From a virus, in IMG/VR virus record IMGVR_UViG_3300010883_000009, positions 1-64,000 of that record: a stretch of DNA of 64,000 nt. One strand, given 5' to 3'. The position numbers and the translations under genes are program-made. Position 1 is the first letter of the stretch, and every line of letters begins with the position of its first letter. Shown in pieces: positions 33,359 to 42,600 of this stretch. The notes under the pieces are model-generated. The model saw nothing but the letters and a program-made list of their open reading frames with translations, was not told where the DNA came from and did not search any database.

Positions 33359-33367
33359 TGTATAATA
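33359..33367 (+). promoter_or_regulatory. Family A promoter-like element for the Ycf35-like gene
   Basis: TGTATAATA on the plus strand, 21 nt before ATG 33389, with AAAAAGGAGA between. A TTGATA box stands 15 nt upstream of TATAAT. Confidence 0.6.
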
Positions 33368-33388
33368 CTAAAAAGGAGATTTAATATC

Positions 33389-33868
33389 ATGAGCGCATGG
33401 GTAGAAGGTAAACTTGATCTTAAATGTAGCTTAGACGTTTTACGTAAAGCTATCATCAATATCCATCCTGAATGGGAAGACCATCTTATAATTGACAAAG
33501 AAGGTCATATCCCGATGTATCGCTTCGACGGACAGAGAGAATACAACGGGAAAGGTGGAGACAAAGAGGTTCATGTCCTGATTCCCGGTAGCGGTCATCC
33601 AATAACAGAAACTCCTCCAAATCGCGGAGCGCATAACGATTGGGGATTCCGTCGTTCACAAGACGGAAAATGGGAAGTAACTTTTGCAGACTTCGGATTG
33701 TCACAAGCCAATCATCTTGAGAATCAAATAAAGAGCGAAGTAGCCCTTATGAAAGCAAAAGCGATTGCTAAAATGCGAGGGTTTGAAGTTCTAGCTCAAG
33801 ATGAAACTGACCAAGAGAAGCACGTTGACATAAGAGTTGACTCAAGCGTTTACGAACAAATGTCGTAA
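33389..33868 (+). CDS. Ycf35/DUF1257-like protein, copy 1
   Basis: MSAWVEGKLDLKCSLDVLRKAIINIHPEW and the C-terminal KAKAIAKMRGFEVLAQDE pair with MSHWQTGKIELKCSLNILKKALINVMPEW and KALALAQMRGYEVL of the gene at 62391-62822; the two are clear paralogues. The start and end motifs resemble the DUF1257 (Ycf35) family. It has its own promoter on the plus strand and overlaps the convergent 792-aa gene by 27 nt. Function unknown; in bacteria the family is often beside a Ycf46-like AAA+ ATPase. Confidence 0.65.
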   Translation: MSAWVEGKLDLKCSLDVLRKAIINIHPEWEDHLIIDKEGHIPMYRFDGQREYNGKGGDKEVHVLIPGSGHPITETPPNRGAHNDWGFRRSQDGKWEVTFADFGLSQANHLENQIKSEVALMKAKAIAKMRGFEVLAQDETDQEKHVDIRVDSSVYEQMS

Positions 33869-36220
33869 ACTGTCAATCCTCTTGGCGTACTTATACCAAC
33901 TCATAACACTAGCTTGTTGAGGATAAACAGGTACAACCTGCCCTCTTTCGTTAATAGTATATTCATTGGTCGGCATTTCATCGAAAAACGGCAAGTTCTG
34001 CTGTCCCTGATCTTTAAGAGATTTCTCCCCTTGCATACGTTTTGCTCGTTCTTCATAGTTGTATAGTAACGCCTGAACGTTAGGTGGCATTTCCTTGAAA
34101 TCAACATCTACATCAGAAGCAACTATTCCCTGCACAAGCCTTTGTAACTGTTCAGGGGACATTTCTTCTATCGCAGCCTTTCCATCATGTGTTAACATAG
34201 ATTCCCAGTTACCTTTCAAAAAGTAATTTAACCATATCCCCGTAAAATGTCGCTCTCGATCTTGCTCGTCATAGGGAGTCTCGTAGTAGTTATCCCTGAA
34301 GTTATCAGGAGCATAGTCCATTTCAGTTGGATCTTCCGCGATCTTCTCCCACCATATGTTTTCTACCATTTCCCTTATTTGTTCTTGGTCGCCGGGGTAT
34401 CCTTCTGACTCTTCAACATAGTATTGGGTGTATTCGCTTTGATCATACATCGCATCAGTTTCGTATTTAGTAGGATCTGTTTCAATGTATTTCATCCAAG
34501 CATTGTCTAAAGCGTCTTTAACCTCTTGGATTCCGCGAATGTCGCTTTCACCTATGGGTTCAAGCAAAGTATTATTTTTCTCCCATGCCTCATGGTCAAC
34601 TGCATAATCTGTTTCTTCATTCTCGTCACCCCTCCAATAAGATCTGCGATAATCGTCTTCTTGGGGTTCTCTCCATTCTTCTGCGAGAATGGATTCAGGG
34701 TTTGTGTCCCCTTCAGATTGTTTTAGTTTCTCAATGGCTTGAGAGAAAGGATGCTTCTTAGCTTTCTCTATAATGTCATCAGGAAAGGTTGCCAAAGTCT
34801 CATCCTTAAGATTGTACATCTTCCAAGGTTCAGTTTGTACGATCTCTTCCAAGGTTCTACGAATAGTTTCGTTTACTTCTACATCTTCCAAAATCTCTTT
34901 AGGCAAGTGGTCAATTTCTCGGAAGAAATTGTTTCGTAATTTCCCGTTTTCGTTAGGAACCCTAAGCGATATTAGAACAGACTGTGTGACAAAATCTAAT
35001 GTCTCTGGCAGTACTTGAACGCGAATGTCTTGAGGAAGTTCAGAGTAATAACCAACCTCATTATTTAGCTGAAAATAGTGTCGCCCTTTTTCCTGTTTCC
35101 GAATTCCAACGTCAATCGCCTTGACAATATCCTGTACAACTTCAGGGTTCTGTCTGTTCTCTTTAGAAAGACGATCAATCAGCCGAGGCTCTTTAGTGAT
35201 CTGCTCAACGAATTTTTTGTATTTCTGAGGGTCGAGAAGATTATCATTTAGCTTCTTGGCTTCCATTAACTCTGCGTAATGGTAATCATTGCCGGGATCA
35301 ATGCCCTTCGCGTTAAGGAACTCTTCGATCTCTTCTGTATAAGCAAACGGTGCTCTATTTCTCTCGCCTTGGATTTCTGCCAATCGCCCTCCATCCATAC
35401 GAATAGCTACTTCCGCCTTACCATCAAGGATATACAGATAGAAGTCTCCCTTGGTAAGATATGGTACTGCCATGCCCGATCCAGTACACCATCCATTAGG
35501 AACGCTATAGCCTACGAGTTTGTTGACATTATCTTGGAAGTTGGAAGGATCGTTTTGTTGGCTAGGAAGCCTGATCCAACCGTTACCATCCTTCATTTTC
35601 GTCCCCGGGACTACTTCTGTGGACTGCTGATTGGCAACATTAACCTCGTTCATATACTGCTTATCGATTCTAAATTGCTCCGTGCCGCCCCCGTTGCGCA
35701 CTTTTTCATACAGAGCTGCTACTGCCATCTCATTCAGAGGCATCGTAGAACGTTTATTATTTGCTTTTGATTTATCGAAAATAGGTTTTAGTACTGTGTA
35801 CGCAAATGCGGGGGTTTGGGCGTATACGTCATTTCCTGATGTAAAATAAGACCACCAAGAGTCGAATATTCGCTGTTTCTGTCCATTGATAGCCTCTAAT
35901 ATGGATTCTTGAGCCTTTTCAGGGTCTTGCTGGTAGATTGCCCATGCCTGCTGAACTTGTGGATCTCCGGGATTCTGGTTGAATTCCGCTTCAAGGTCTA
36001 TTTCCTTGAGATATCGGTTAGAGTCTGATTTAGGGTCGATAGAGCGTTGCAAATCGGGTAGCAGGGAGGACGATATATGGGCATTAATGTCCTCTGAGGA
36101 CTTGATCTTATTCCACGGGATCAAGTTCTCATATTTTTGAATGAAGAAAGTAAGAAAGGGATCATCGATATTGTATCGCTGAACTTTCTCCTTAAAAGCT
36201 GCTAGCCGATAGATCCTCAT
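33842..36220 (-). CDS. MRIYRLA-tagged large protein (792 aa)
   Basis: Begins MRIYRLAAFKEKVQ and ends with SVMSWYKYAKRIDSL, so tag-like peptides stand at both ends. A central domain contains SVPNGWCTGSGMAVPYLTKGDFYLYILDGKAEVAIRMDGG (quoted in parts: NGWCTGSGM, DFYLYILDG, VAIRMDGG), a conserved-looking unit with a Cys that may be catalytic or structural. The rest is acidic helix with many Tyr, Asp and Glu. Likely another large internal virion protein; function unknown. Confidence 0.65.
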   Translation of the reverse strand: MRIYRLAAFKEKVQRYNIDDPFLTFFIQKYENLIPWNKIKSSEDINAHISSSLLPDLQRSIDPKSDSNRYLKEIDLEAEFNQNPGDPQVQQAWAIYQQDPEKAQESILEAINGQKQRIFDSWWSYFTSGNDVYAQTPAFAYTVLKPIFDKSKANNKRSTMPLNEMAVAALYEKVRNGGGTEQFRIDKQYMNEVNVANQQSTEVVPGTKMKDGNGWIRLPSQQNDPSNFQDNVNKLVGYSVPNGWCTGSGMAVPYLTKGDFYLYILDGKAEVAIRMDGGRLAEIQGERNRAPFAYTEEIEEFLNAKGIDPGNDYHYAELMEAKKLNDNLLDPQKYKKFVEQITKEPRLIDRLSKENRQNPEVVQDIVKAIDVGIRKQEKGRHYFQLNNEVGYYSELPQDIRVQVLPETLDFVTQSVLISLRVPNENGKLRNNFFREIDHLPKEILEDVEVNETIRRTLEEIVQTEPWKMYNLKDETLATFPDDIIEKAKKHPFSQAIEKLKQSEGDTNPESILAEEWREPQEDDYRRSYWRGDENEETDYAVDHEAWEKNNTLLEPIGESDIRGIQEVKDALDNAWMKYIETDPTKYETDAMYDQSEYTQYYVEESEGYPGDQEQIREMVENIWWEKIAEDPTEMDYAPDNFRDNYYETPYDEQDRERHFTGIWLNYFLKGNWESMLTHDGKAAIEEMSPEQLQRLVQGIVASDVDVDFKEMPPNVQALLYNYEERAKRMQGEKSLKDQGQQNLPFFDEMPTNEYTINERGQVVPVYPQQASVMSWYKYAKRIDSLRHLFVNA

Positions 36221-36222
36221 GG

Positions 36223-36771
36223 TTATGTATTCAGTCCAACACCCTGTCCAGCATCATACATGTTAACGTTGGGTTGGATTTTTTCTTCAATCCATTTCGC
36301 ATTCGTTTTAATACCTTCTAAAGCTTCACGAACAGCGTCTAAATTAGCCGGATTTTCCTTGAAAGCTTTATAAAGTTTATCGCTCAGGGCGTTCATATGC
36401 AATGCCCGTGCTTCTGCCTCTTTAAGACTCTGAACTGTTTGTGCTTCTTTTTTGATGCCTTTTTCTTTCTTAGCTTGTTTCCCTGAAGATCCCCTACAAT
36501 TGTCGCAATAACTCTCCGTTGGATTAGATGGGTCGAATGTAAATACATTCTTGCACCCTTTCTTTTCACATCCCAACGTCTTAGGCTTTGCGGATGAACC
36601 TTCTGCTGCGTCAGATGTTTGAACTCCATCGAGAGGCTGAAGCTGATCAACTTGAGCAGTTGTACTTAAATCTGAGTCGTCTAACCATCCTGTTTGACGA
36701 CCTATCTGACTCCATTCTTTATGGGATAGTTTAATCGTAGCTTTACCTTCTGCTGTTCTTGTGATCTTCAT
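36223..36771 (-). CDS. EW-IG-GW domain protein with zinc knuckle (182 aa)
   Basis: MKITRTAEGKATIKLSHKEWSQIGRQTGW is the shared small domain. Residues ~68-95 hold CEKKGC ... YCDNC, a four-Cys zinc site, and a basic KKEKGIKKEAQ stretch follows. The C-terminus is helical. Its ATG overlaps the stop of the 28-codon gene upstream (TAATG). Confidence 0.65.
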   Translation of the reverse strand: MKITRTAEGKATIKLSHKEWSQIGRQTGWLDDSDLSTTAQVDQLQPLDGVQTSDAAEGSSAKPKTLGCEKKGCKNVFTFDPSNPTESYCDNCRGSSGKQAKKEKGIKKEAQTVQSLKEAEARALHMNALSDKLYKAFKENPANLDAVREALEGIKTNAKWIEEKIQPNVNMYDAGQGVGLNT

Positions 36772-36857
36772 TATTTCTCTCCTGTAAATTCAAAATCAAT
36801 TGCCATGATCATGTCTTTATTTCTGACTAACTGGTTCGTTTTACGGTAAATTCTCAT
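36771..36857 (-). CDS. MRIYRK-tagged 28-residue mini-protein
   Basis: ATG 36857 opens MRIYRKTNQLVRNKDMIMAIDFEFTGEK and its TAA overlaps the next ATG by one base. The complete product is hardly more than the tag, so either the tag alone is useful or this is a truncated member. No strong ribosome site is visible. Confidence 0.5.
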   Translation of the reverse strand: MRIYRKTNQLVRNKDMIMAIDFEFTGEK

Positions 36858-36895
36858 GGATAATATTTCCACGAACCTAGATGAAAACCCTTGTA

Positions 36896-37459
36896 TTAGA
36901 CCATATACTCTACGGCTAACCCTTCGTCTACCAAAAGTCGATTCACATTTACGTTGTCGAAGTATACAGTTGCTAGATAGCGACCATATTTGCCTTTCTT
37001 ATCTTGATTGGTCTCAATGGTTATCTCTTTGTCCAAGATAAGCCCTTTAAGGCGGTCTCTAGCGACTCTTCCTTCAATAAGGGTTGGTCTTCTTAACTCA
37101 GGGGTGTTAATGCCATACAATCGAAATTTGGCGACAACAGTGGTATTAAAACCTAGATTAACTATGGATCGAGTAATGGTATCGCCGTCATAGATTCTTT
37201 CTACTTGACATTTGTACTTACAAACGCGATGCCAAGGTTCGGTAACGACAGTTGCCTGCCAGAATCTACTGTTGGGATCTTTGGGGTGTTTTGTATCAAA
37301 GACATAGGTTTCGCCAAGATCTAGTTTTGTCTTTTTGCTAACAAGTAAATCTTTTTCAGCAAAGACGCCAAACCCTAATGCGAAACGAACTGGAACTGCA
37401 CCATTAGGCAATCTGCTTCCAGCGATATACCCTTCGTATCTGTACAGTTTGGGACTCAT
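36896..37459 (-). CDS. Thermonuclease (SNase) domain protein
   Basis: The C-terminal ~110 residues are a staphylococcal-nuclease fold: VERIYDGDTI, AKFRLYGINTPE, EGRVARDRLKGLI, GKYGRYLATVYFDNVNVNRLLVDEGLAV. The catalytic Arg (FRLYG), Glu (TPE) and Arg (YGRYLA) are kept. Family members cut DNA and RNA with Ca2+. The first ~75 residues (MSPKLYRYEGYIAGSR...) are an extra beta-rich part. No signal peptide. It overlaps the 55-aa gene by ATGA. Host DNA degradation or trimming of phage DNA is plausible. Confidence 0.8.
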   Translation of the reverse strand: MSPKLYRYEGYIAGSRLPNGAVPVRFALGFGVFAEKDLLVSKKTKLDLGETYVFDTKHPKDPNSRFWQATVVTEPWHRVCKYKCQVERIYDGDTITRSIVNLGFNTTVVAKFRLYGINTPELRRPTLIEGRVARDRLKGLILDKEITIETNQDKKGKYGRYLATVYFDNVNVNRLLVDEGLAVEYMV

Positions 37460-37623
37460 AATTCATCTTCGTTGATGAATTCACAATGTTCCTTGCAAGA
37501 AGGGCATATGCCCGTGTCTGAATAGTTAGGTCCATCTTCAGAAACCATACGATCTTTGGTTCCGCAACAATTAGATATAAGGATTTCTTCTACGAAAGCT
37601 ATAGCTAATCTGTATATTTTCAT
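37456..37623 (-). CDS. MKIYRLA-tagged zinc-ribbon mini-protein (55 aa)
   Basis: MKIYRLAIAFVEEILISNCCGTKDRMV...GICPSCKEHCEF has Cys pairs CC and CPSC, a small zinc ribbon fused directly to the tag. ATGA overlap with the nuclease gene and a 1-nt gap from the upstream stop show it belongs to the operon although short. Confidence 0.65.
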   Translation of the reverse strand: MKIYRLAIAFVEEILISNCCGTKDRMVSEDGPNYSDTGICPSCKEHCEFINEDEL

Positions 37624-37624
37624 C

Positions 37625-37873
37625 TTATCGACTTACGTTCTGGAAATATTTTGTTACAGTATCAATTGGAGCATGACCTATTTGAATAAAAAACTTGTGA
37701 AATGCTGATGGATCTTGAGCAATTGCCTGAACAATACCTTGACTCCTGCCTAGTTGGTCGTAGCTTTCTACTGTTTCGGTCATAGATTGCCCAAAACAAA
37801 AATTGTAAAACCTAACCATTTCCGACTGTCTTTCATTAAAAGGCTCTTCCTGAGCTAATCTGTATATTTTCAT
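37625..37873 (-). CDS. MKIYRLAQ-tagged small protein (82 aa)
   Basis: MKIYRLAQEEPFNERQSEMVRFYNFCFGQSM leads a helical protein ending TVTKYFQNVSR. First gene after the capsid-gene terminator. GAAGAAG and TATAAT precede the ATG by few bases, so the leader would be very short. Unknown function. Confidence 0.7.
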   Translation of the reverse strand: MKIYRLAQEEPFNERQSEMVRFYNFCFGQSMTETVESYDQLGRSQGIVQAIAQDPSAFHKFFIQIGHAPIDTVTKYFQNVSR

Positions 37874-37877
37874 ACTG

Positions 37878-37886
37878 TATTATACT
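37878..37886 (-). promoter_or_regulatory. Family A-like element after the capsid terminator
   Basis: GTATAATAC on the minus strand only 5 nt before ATG 37873; a transcript from it would be almost leaderless. It is a weaker candidate than the others. Confidence 0.35.
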
Positions 37887-37902
37887 TCTTCGGCACAAAA
37901 AA

Positions 37903-37932
37903 GAACCCTCTAGGAAAAAACCTAGAGGGTTC
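37903..37932 (-). terminator. Terminator after the major capsid gene
   Basis: 12-bp stem GAACCCTCTAGG / CCTAGAGGGTTC with a 6-nt loop, minus strand followed by six T. Confidence 0.9.
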
Positions 37933-37960
37933 CTTAAAACTTTTAGTTAATCGTTACCGA

Positions 37961-38827
37961 TTAGCTGCCAGCCGTAACCGTTACCTTCGCCGTAGCGTAG
38001 GAGTTGATTACTACGATACCGACTTCCTCGTAGATAACCCATCCGAGACGAAGCTTCTTTGGATCGTCCGCTGGGAGAACGGTGATATCCTGACGAATCG
38101 GGAATGCACCAACGTACTCTGCGGGAGCGAGCAAGAAGACTGTATCAGTAGGGCACTTCGAAGAAACATGGATGTCAGCCGTGAACAAGTGTCCGAAGAG
38201 ACCTGTAGTCAAGACTTCCTTCTGTGTCGCTTCATCGTAAACGGTCTTACCGAAGTTACGGATGTCTGCGTAACGCAAAGCGTGGCAAACGATCTTTCCT
38301 ACAGTAAGGTCGTGCTGTTCGATAGTTGCGAATGCTTGGTTCAATGCGTTAAGCGTCAAAGCACCACCAGTCGAAACGACGGTATGTGCAGCGTCAACTG
38401 CGGCATTGATAGCGTTGAAGATGTTTAAGTCCTCTTCCTTCTGGATCGCTTCCTTCGCCTTGATCTGTGCTCTGTCTACAATGTAGAAACGACGAGCCTT
38501 GACTTCGGAAAGTCTGATCGTGGGGTTAGTTGCAATTTCGAACGTAGGTACGAGGATTTCCTCACCTTCTGTGATCATGTCAGGTACAGCGCCACGACGT
38601 GAAATGACGTGTGCGGTAGCTCTAACATCCTTCTCATAACGGGCATACGCGCCCTGAGGAAGTTCATCAACCATAAGCAATTTTCGGCCTACGGCTTGGT
38701 ATTCCAGCGCTCGACGGATAGGCTCCACCATTGCCTGTGCTAACGCAACTCGACCTTGGGGGGTATCCAACGCTTGAGCGATGAGACTTTCTCTCTCAGC
38801 ATTTACTGCTCTTTTGTCAATAGCCAT
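37961..38827 (-). CDS. Major capsid protein, HK97-fold type
   Basis: The 288-residue protein begins MAIDKRAVNAERESLIAQ. Long helix-like N-terminus, then ARYEKDVRATAHVISRRGAVPDMITEGEEILVPTFEI (extended loop and beta region) and RDIRNFG-like and VFLLAPAEYVGAFPIRQDITVLP segments fit HK97-type capsid subunits. AAGGAGAAAG precedes ATG, codon use is strongly biased (few rare codons), and a strong terminator follows, all as expected for the most abundant virion protein. It directly follows the decoration-protein gene. Confidence 0.8.
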   Translation of the reverse strand: MAIDKRAVNAERESLIAQALDTPQGRVALAQAMVEPIRRALEYQAVGRKLLMVDELPQGAYARYEKDVRATAHVISRRGAVPDMITEGEEILVPTFEIATNPTIRLSEVKARRFYIVDRAQIKAKEAIQKEEDLNIFNAINAAVDAAHTVVSTGGALTLNALNQAFATIEQHDLTVGKIVCHALRYADIRNFGKTVYDEATQKEVLTTGLFGHLFTADIHVSSKCPTDTVFLLAPAEYVGAFPIRQDITVLPADDPKKLRLGWVIYEEVGIVVINSYATAKVTVTAGS

Positions 38828-38890
38828 TTTACTTTCTCCTTAAGTTGTTTTATAGGGGTTATAGCCTATAAAAAGAACTATTACTTAACC

Positions 38891-39403
38891 TTATATGGTT
38901 AGTTTAACTTCGATATAGGTGTTACTGTTTTCTCCACTAAGAGCCTGATCGCCGTTGGAGTCAACGCCCGGTACGCCCGAAGGATATGTACCAGCAGCTT
39001 TGATCAAACGACCAACTTCGCCCGAAGCGAATGAGTTTGTGGGGGACAATACACCGCTTACAGCGTAAAGAAGGTCACCGATAGTAGAAGAGGATACGTT
39101 TGCAAGGAACTGATCCGTTGCAAATTCACCACCACTATGGTAAACAGTCATTTTGCCAGAAGCTTTAGTTTCATCGAAATAATCCGATGCCCTATTTTGC
39201 CAGTCACCGGAAACTCCGGGCATGGCTGATGCGCTAGTTGATTTGGTGTCGCCTGCGATTCCGTAAGGAGCTGCATTCGTCGCACTTTGCAGTACAACTT
39301 CGCCAGATGAGTTCAAAGAAACAATCTGTCCTTCCTTAATAGTTTCGCCTGAAGCAACAGCCCTCTCAGCAGCAACAACGTGATATCTTTCTATAAGAGC
39401 CAT
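38891..39403 (-). CDS. Head decoration/stabilisation protein
   Basis: MALIERYHVVAAERAVASGETIKEGQIVSLNSSGEVVLQSATNAAPYGIAGDTKS resembles small capsid decoration proteins that open with a beta-barrel built around G-x-x-V-x-L-N-x-x-G-E-V. It lies immediately upstream of the capsid gene, the usual place. A short TATAGG...CCTATA hairpin (38851-38870) sits in the 63-nt spacer to the capsid gene. Its own family B element is at 39559-39589. Confidence 0.7.
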   Translation of the reverse strand: MALIERYHVVAAERAVASGETIKEGQIVSLNSSGEVVLQSATNAAPYGIAGDTKSTSASAMPGVSGDWQNRASDYFDETKASGKMTVYHSGGEFATDQFLANVSSSTIGDLLYAVSGVLSPTNSFASGEVGRLIKAAGTYPSGVPGVDSNGDQALSGENSNTYIEVKLTI

Positions 39404-39558
39404 TTTATTTTCTCCTTTTAATTTGAGTTACTTCGCTTGAATTATTGGCGGATTGTTCTTCTTTTTATTAAAATCAGTTAATGCTGAATGAGTAAGTCGT
39501 TTTTTCTTCGTTTTAGTGCTATCGATTTGATTATGTGATTATGCCAATTTACGTTAAA

Positions 39559-39589
39559 CCTATTCTATAACTTTAGGTGAAATCCCTTT
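39559..39589 (-). promoter_or_regulatory. Family B promoter-like element for decoration and capsid genes
   Basis: Minus strand AAAGGGATTTC, 12-13 nt, then TAGAATAGG. It follows the terminator at 39621-39645 by 32 nt; the rest of the leader down to 39404 (about 155 nt) shows nothing clear. Confidence 0.45.
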
Positions 39590-39620
39590 TTTTAATTAGT
39601 AATTTTTACGGATACAGAAA

Positions 39621-39645
39621 AGCCCGTTCAAAAAATGAACGGGCT
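39621..39645 (-). terminator. Terminator after the protease/scaffold gene
   Basis: 10-bp stem AGCCCGTTCA / TGAACGGGCT with a 5-nt loop; minus strand then TTTTC. Confidence 0.85.
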
Positions 39646-39663
39646 GCTTCTGCGTAACGTAAA

Positions 39664-42600
39664 TTACTTCTCTCCGTAGATCGTCAAATCCTTATCGAAC
39701 TTGGTATTGCCAATCGTGAAAGAATTTTCCAACTGACTTTGCAGATCATTTACTCCAGCAGTTACCATAGGAGTAGACTCCTGCACGATTGCAGGGATGC
39801 TGTAACCAGCTTCAACTGTCTGTCCTGACTGAGCTTCTGCTGTCTTAATAGTCGTCTCAGGGAACATACGATTCGCCATAACCTGAATCTGATCCGTCTC
39901 AAAGCCCATAAGAGCTTGTACGACAGTATCAAATGTATCCTTGTCCTTGGCGACTCGTTGATTCGCTACGAGCCATGCAGCCGTCTGAACCGCTTCGTTC
40001 TTGCGAGCTTGGGCGATTCTGTCAAGCTGTACCTGACGCTTCTGCTGTACCTGCTTTAGGATCTCGTCGTTAGTTCCGGGCATTCCCTTACCAGTATTGG
40101 CATGATCATATCCTTGCTGAACTTCCTTTTCGTGACCCATGTAAGCGTCTGATACAGGAACGTCTGGTCCATCTGCCTTGGGGTTGATGTTATCTGCGCC
40201 TTCGTTACCCATCTCAGCATTTGCTCGGGGTACATCGGGCTTAGCAGCAGGAACGTCGATGTTATCCGGTCCTTCGTTGCGGATTGTAGCGTCAGAGCGT
40301 GGAACGCCTGCTTCTACATCGCCTTCAACCGTATCAACTTCCTTCAACTTCTTTGCCTGCTTCTCTTGAGAAGCCTGCTTGATTTCATCATCACCTTCAG
40401 CAATGACGGTTCCCTTGATCTCGTTATTAATGGCAGGCATTCCCTTACCAGTATTGGCATGATCATATCCTTGCTGAACTTCCTTTTCGTGACCCATGTA
40501 GGAACTGTCTACGGGAGTCTCGGGGAGACCAGCCTTAGGATTGATGTTGTCTGCGCCTTCATTGCCAAGTTCGGCATTTGCGCGAGGAACATCGGGTTGC
40601 GCCATTGAGACATCAATGTTATCTGCGCTTTCATTTCTGATAGTCGCGTCAGATCTTGGGACTCCAGCTTCTACATTGCCTTCGATGTCCTTTACCTGTT
40701 TTGGGGTACTTGCCATCTTCAAAACCTCCTCATTAGTATTTCTAACTCTTTTGGAATTCATAGTCAAAGCTAGTCGCATTTCTTCCTCAGGGTCAATTTC
40801 TTCCTCTGAAGCTTCAACTTGAACTTCAACTGATGCTACAATGTTCTCTTTTTCAGAAGCAGACTCTTTTTTGTCATCGTCTTTGCCTTTGCCTTTGCAT
40901 TCGCAAGGATCACATTCGCATTTCTTGCAGCAATCCCCATCATCCTTGTCGCACTTGCAACTAGCTTTTGGGTTTTTGCAGTCATCGCAGAAGAAACCTT
41001 TAGCTTCAACAACGATTTCGTCCTCAACTTCTGCTTCAACTTCGATATAATCCGCAGGAGGAAGTTCGGTTCCGATATCCTCTTCGTCAGCCTGAGCTAA
41101 CTTCTGATGCTCTGCTTCGACCTCAGCAGATTTTTCTTCTGCCAAAATACGATCCAAAGTAGCTAAGTCGCCAGCCGTGATTCCATCTTCTCGACCCTCT
41201 TCGGCGTCATCTGAGAATGCCTGAGCGTAAACGTTCTGCATCCATTCAGAAGCGAAACGCTTCTTGATGCAGTTACAGATAGCCTCAGCTTCCTTCAAAG
41301 TATGCCCTTCGCTGTCGGTCTGATCCTCAATGCACTCGTCCCATGGGTCTTTCTCCATCGAAATAGAGGCAAGCTTGTTCAAGTGACGAATCTTTCGGAA
41401 TCCAAGCTTCTGAAGCTGTCCGCATACGCATTCAGCTAAAAGCTTACCTTTGCAAGGACCAAACGATGCAACCGTGTCGCCGCCATATCTGCGAGCTAAA
41501 CGTTCCATGCAAGCGCTTACGGGGAATTCGTCTGCATTTGCAGCAGCCGTCTTCAACATTTGAGCAACTCTGACCTCAGAAGCAAACTTAAGAGCCTCTT
41601 CCTTGCAGCTTTCGCAATTCTCAACGTCAGGGAAGAGATCCCATTGTACTCTGAGATAACCGACCTCTGGGTTGCTTGCGCTTACCATGAAGTCCTTCTC
41701 TACAGGAGTTCCGCATGCTGTGCAAGAGAACTCAGTATGACCATCTTCTTCTGCCGATGCTTCGCAGTTATCCTTGCCGCAAGCTGGGCAAACATGTCCG
41801 TGCTCTTCCTGATTCTTGGCGATACGAACAATCGCATCCTTGCCAAGGCTAGTCTGAGCCGCTACGGGCAATGCAGGAACCTCAGGAACTTCAGGAGCTT
41901 CAGGAGTATCAACTCCCTCTTCGCCTACGCTCTTAGTAGGTTTGATGATCTTGAATTCAACTTCCTTCTTGATAAGGGCTTCATATTCGGCTGTGCAAGC
42001 GTTGCATGTGCCATGAATATCTCCGCCTTCATTCGTAACGTCTACGTCGGTACTTCCGCACTCAGGACATACTGTCCAAGGCATCTGACGTTCGCCAGTC
42101 GTAGGAATGTCATCTTCTGCGCTTGTGTCTTCCGTTGTCAAAGCCTGTACGGGGTCTCCCTCCATAGGTGCTGGACCCGGCAAACCCTGTTCAGGTGCTG
42201 CGCCGCCTGCGCCGGGCATTCCGCCGCCCATAGGGGACTGTGCTTCTCGCGTCATCTTGTCCTTGGACGATGCCCAAGAGTTTTCAAGACCTTCGCCTGC
42301 CATATCGCCTTCAGGGACGGTTTCGGCAGGAGCATCAAGACCTTCAAGACCTTCGCCAATAGGAATCTCGGTTGTTCCTTCGCCCGTATCAATGTTGACC
42401 TCATTCTCTTCGGTGTCCGTTTGGACTGCGATTTGAATGGTGTCGCCGCTGATTGTTACGTTCGTAATGGAACCTAAACGAAGATTCTGAGAAGCGAGTG
42501 CGCCTTTCGTGAAAGCAACAACTGATGGCTTATTGTCGCCCAACTGTCCCGGCTCAACGCCCAACTCTTTAAAACTGGTTTCAATTACCGTGTCAGCCTC

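Noticed and set aside
35279-35770. 163-codon plus-strand frame in the 792-aa gene
   Set aside because: No ribosome site, unusual Cys/Ile/Leu composition, and the opposite frame is a continuous tagged gene.
38851-38870. TATAGG...CCTATA hairpin upstream of the capsid gene as a terminator
   Set aside because: The stem is short and the minus strand continues with AAAACAAC, not a T-tract; more likely a leader hairpin.
40081-40700. CRISPR-like repeat
   Set aside because: Only two long in-frame units of 357 nt; no short regularly spaced repeats or spacers, and no cas genes.
41560-42477. 305-codon plus-strand frame inside the scaffold gene
   Set aside because: Composition is rich in Cys, Arg and Ser as antisense frames are; the minus frame has clear domains and repeats.
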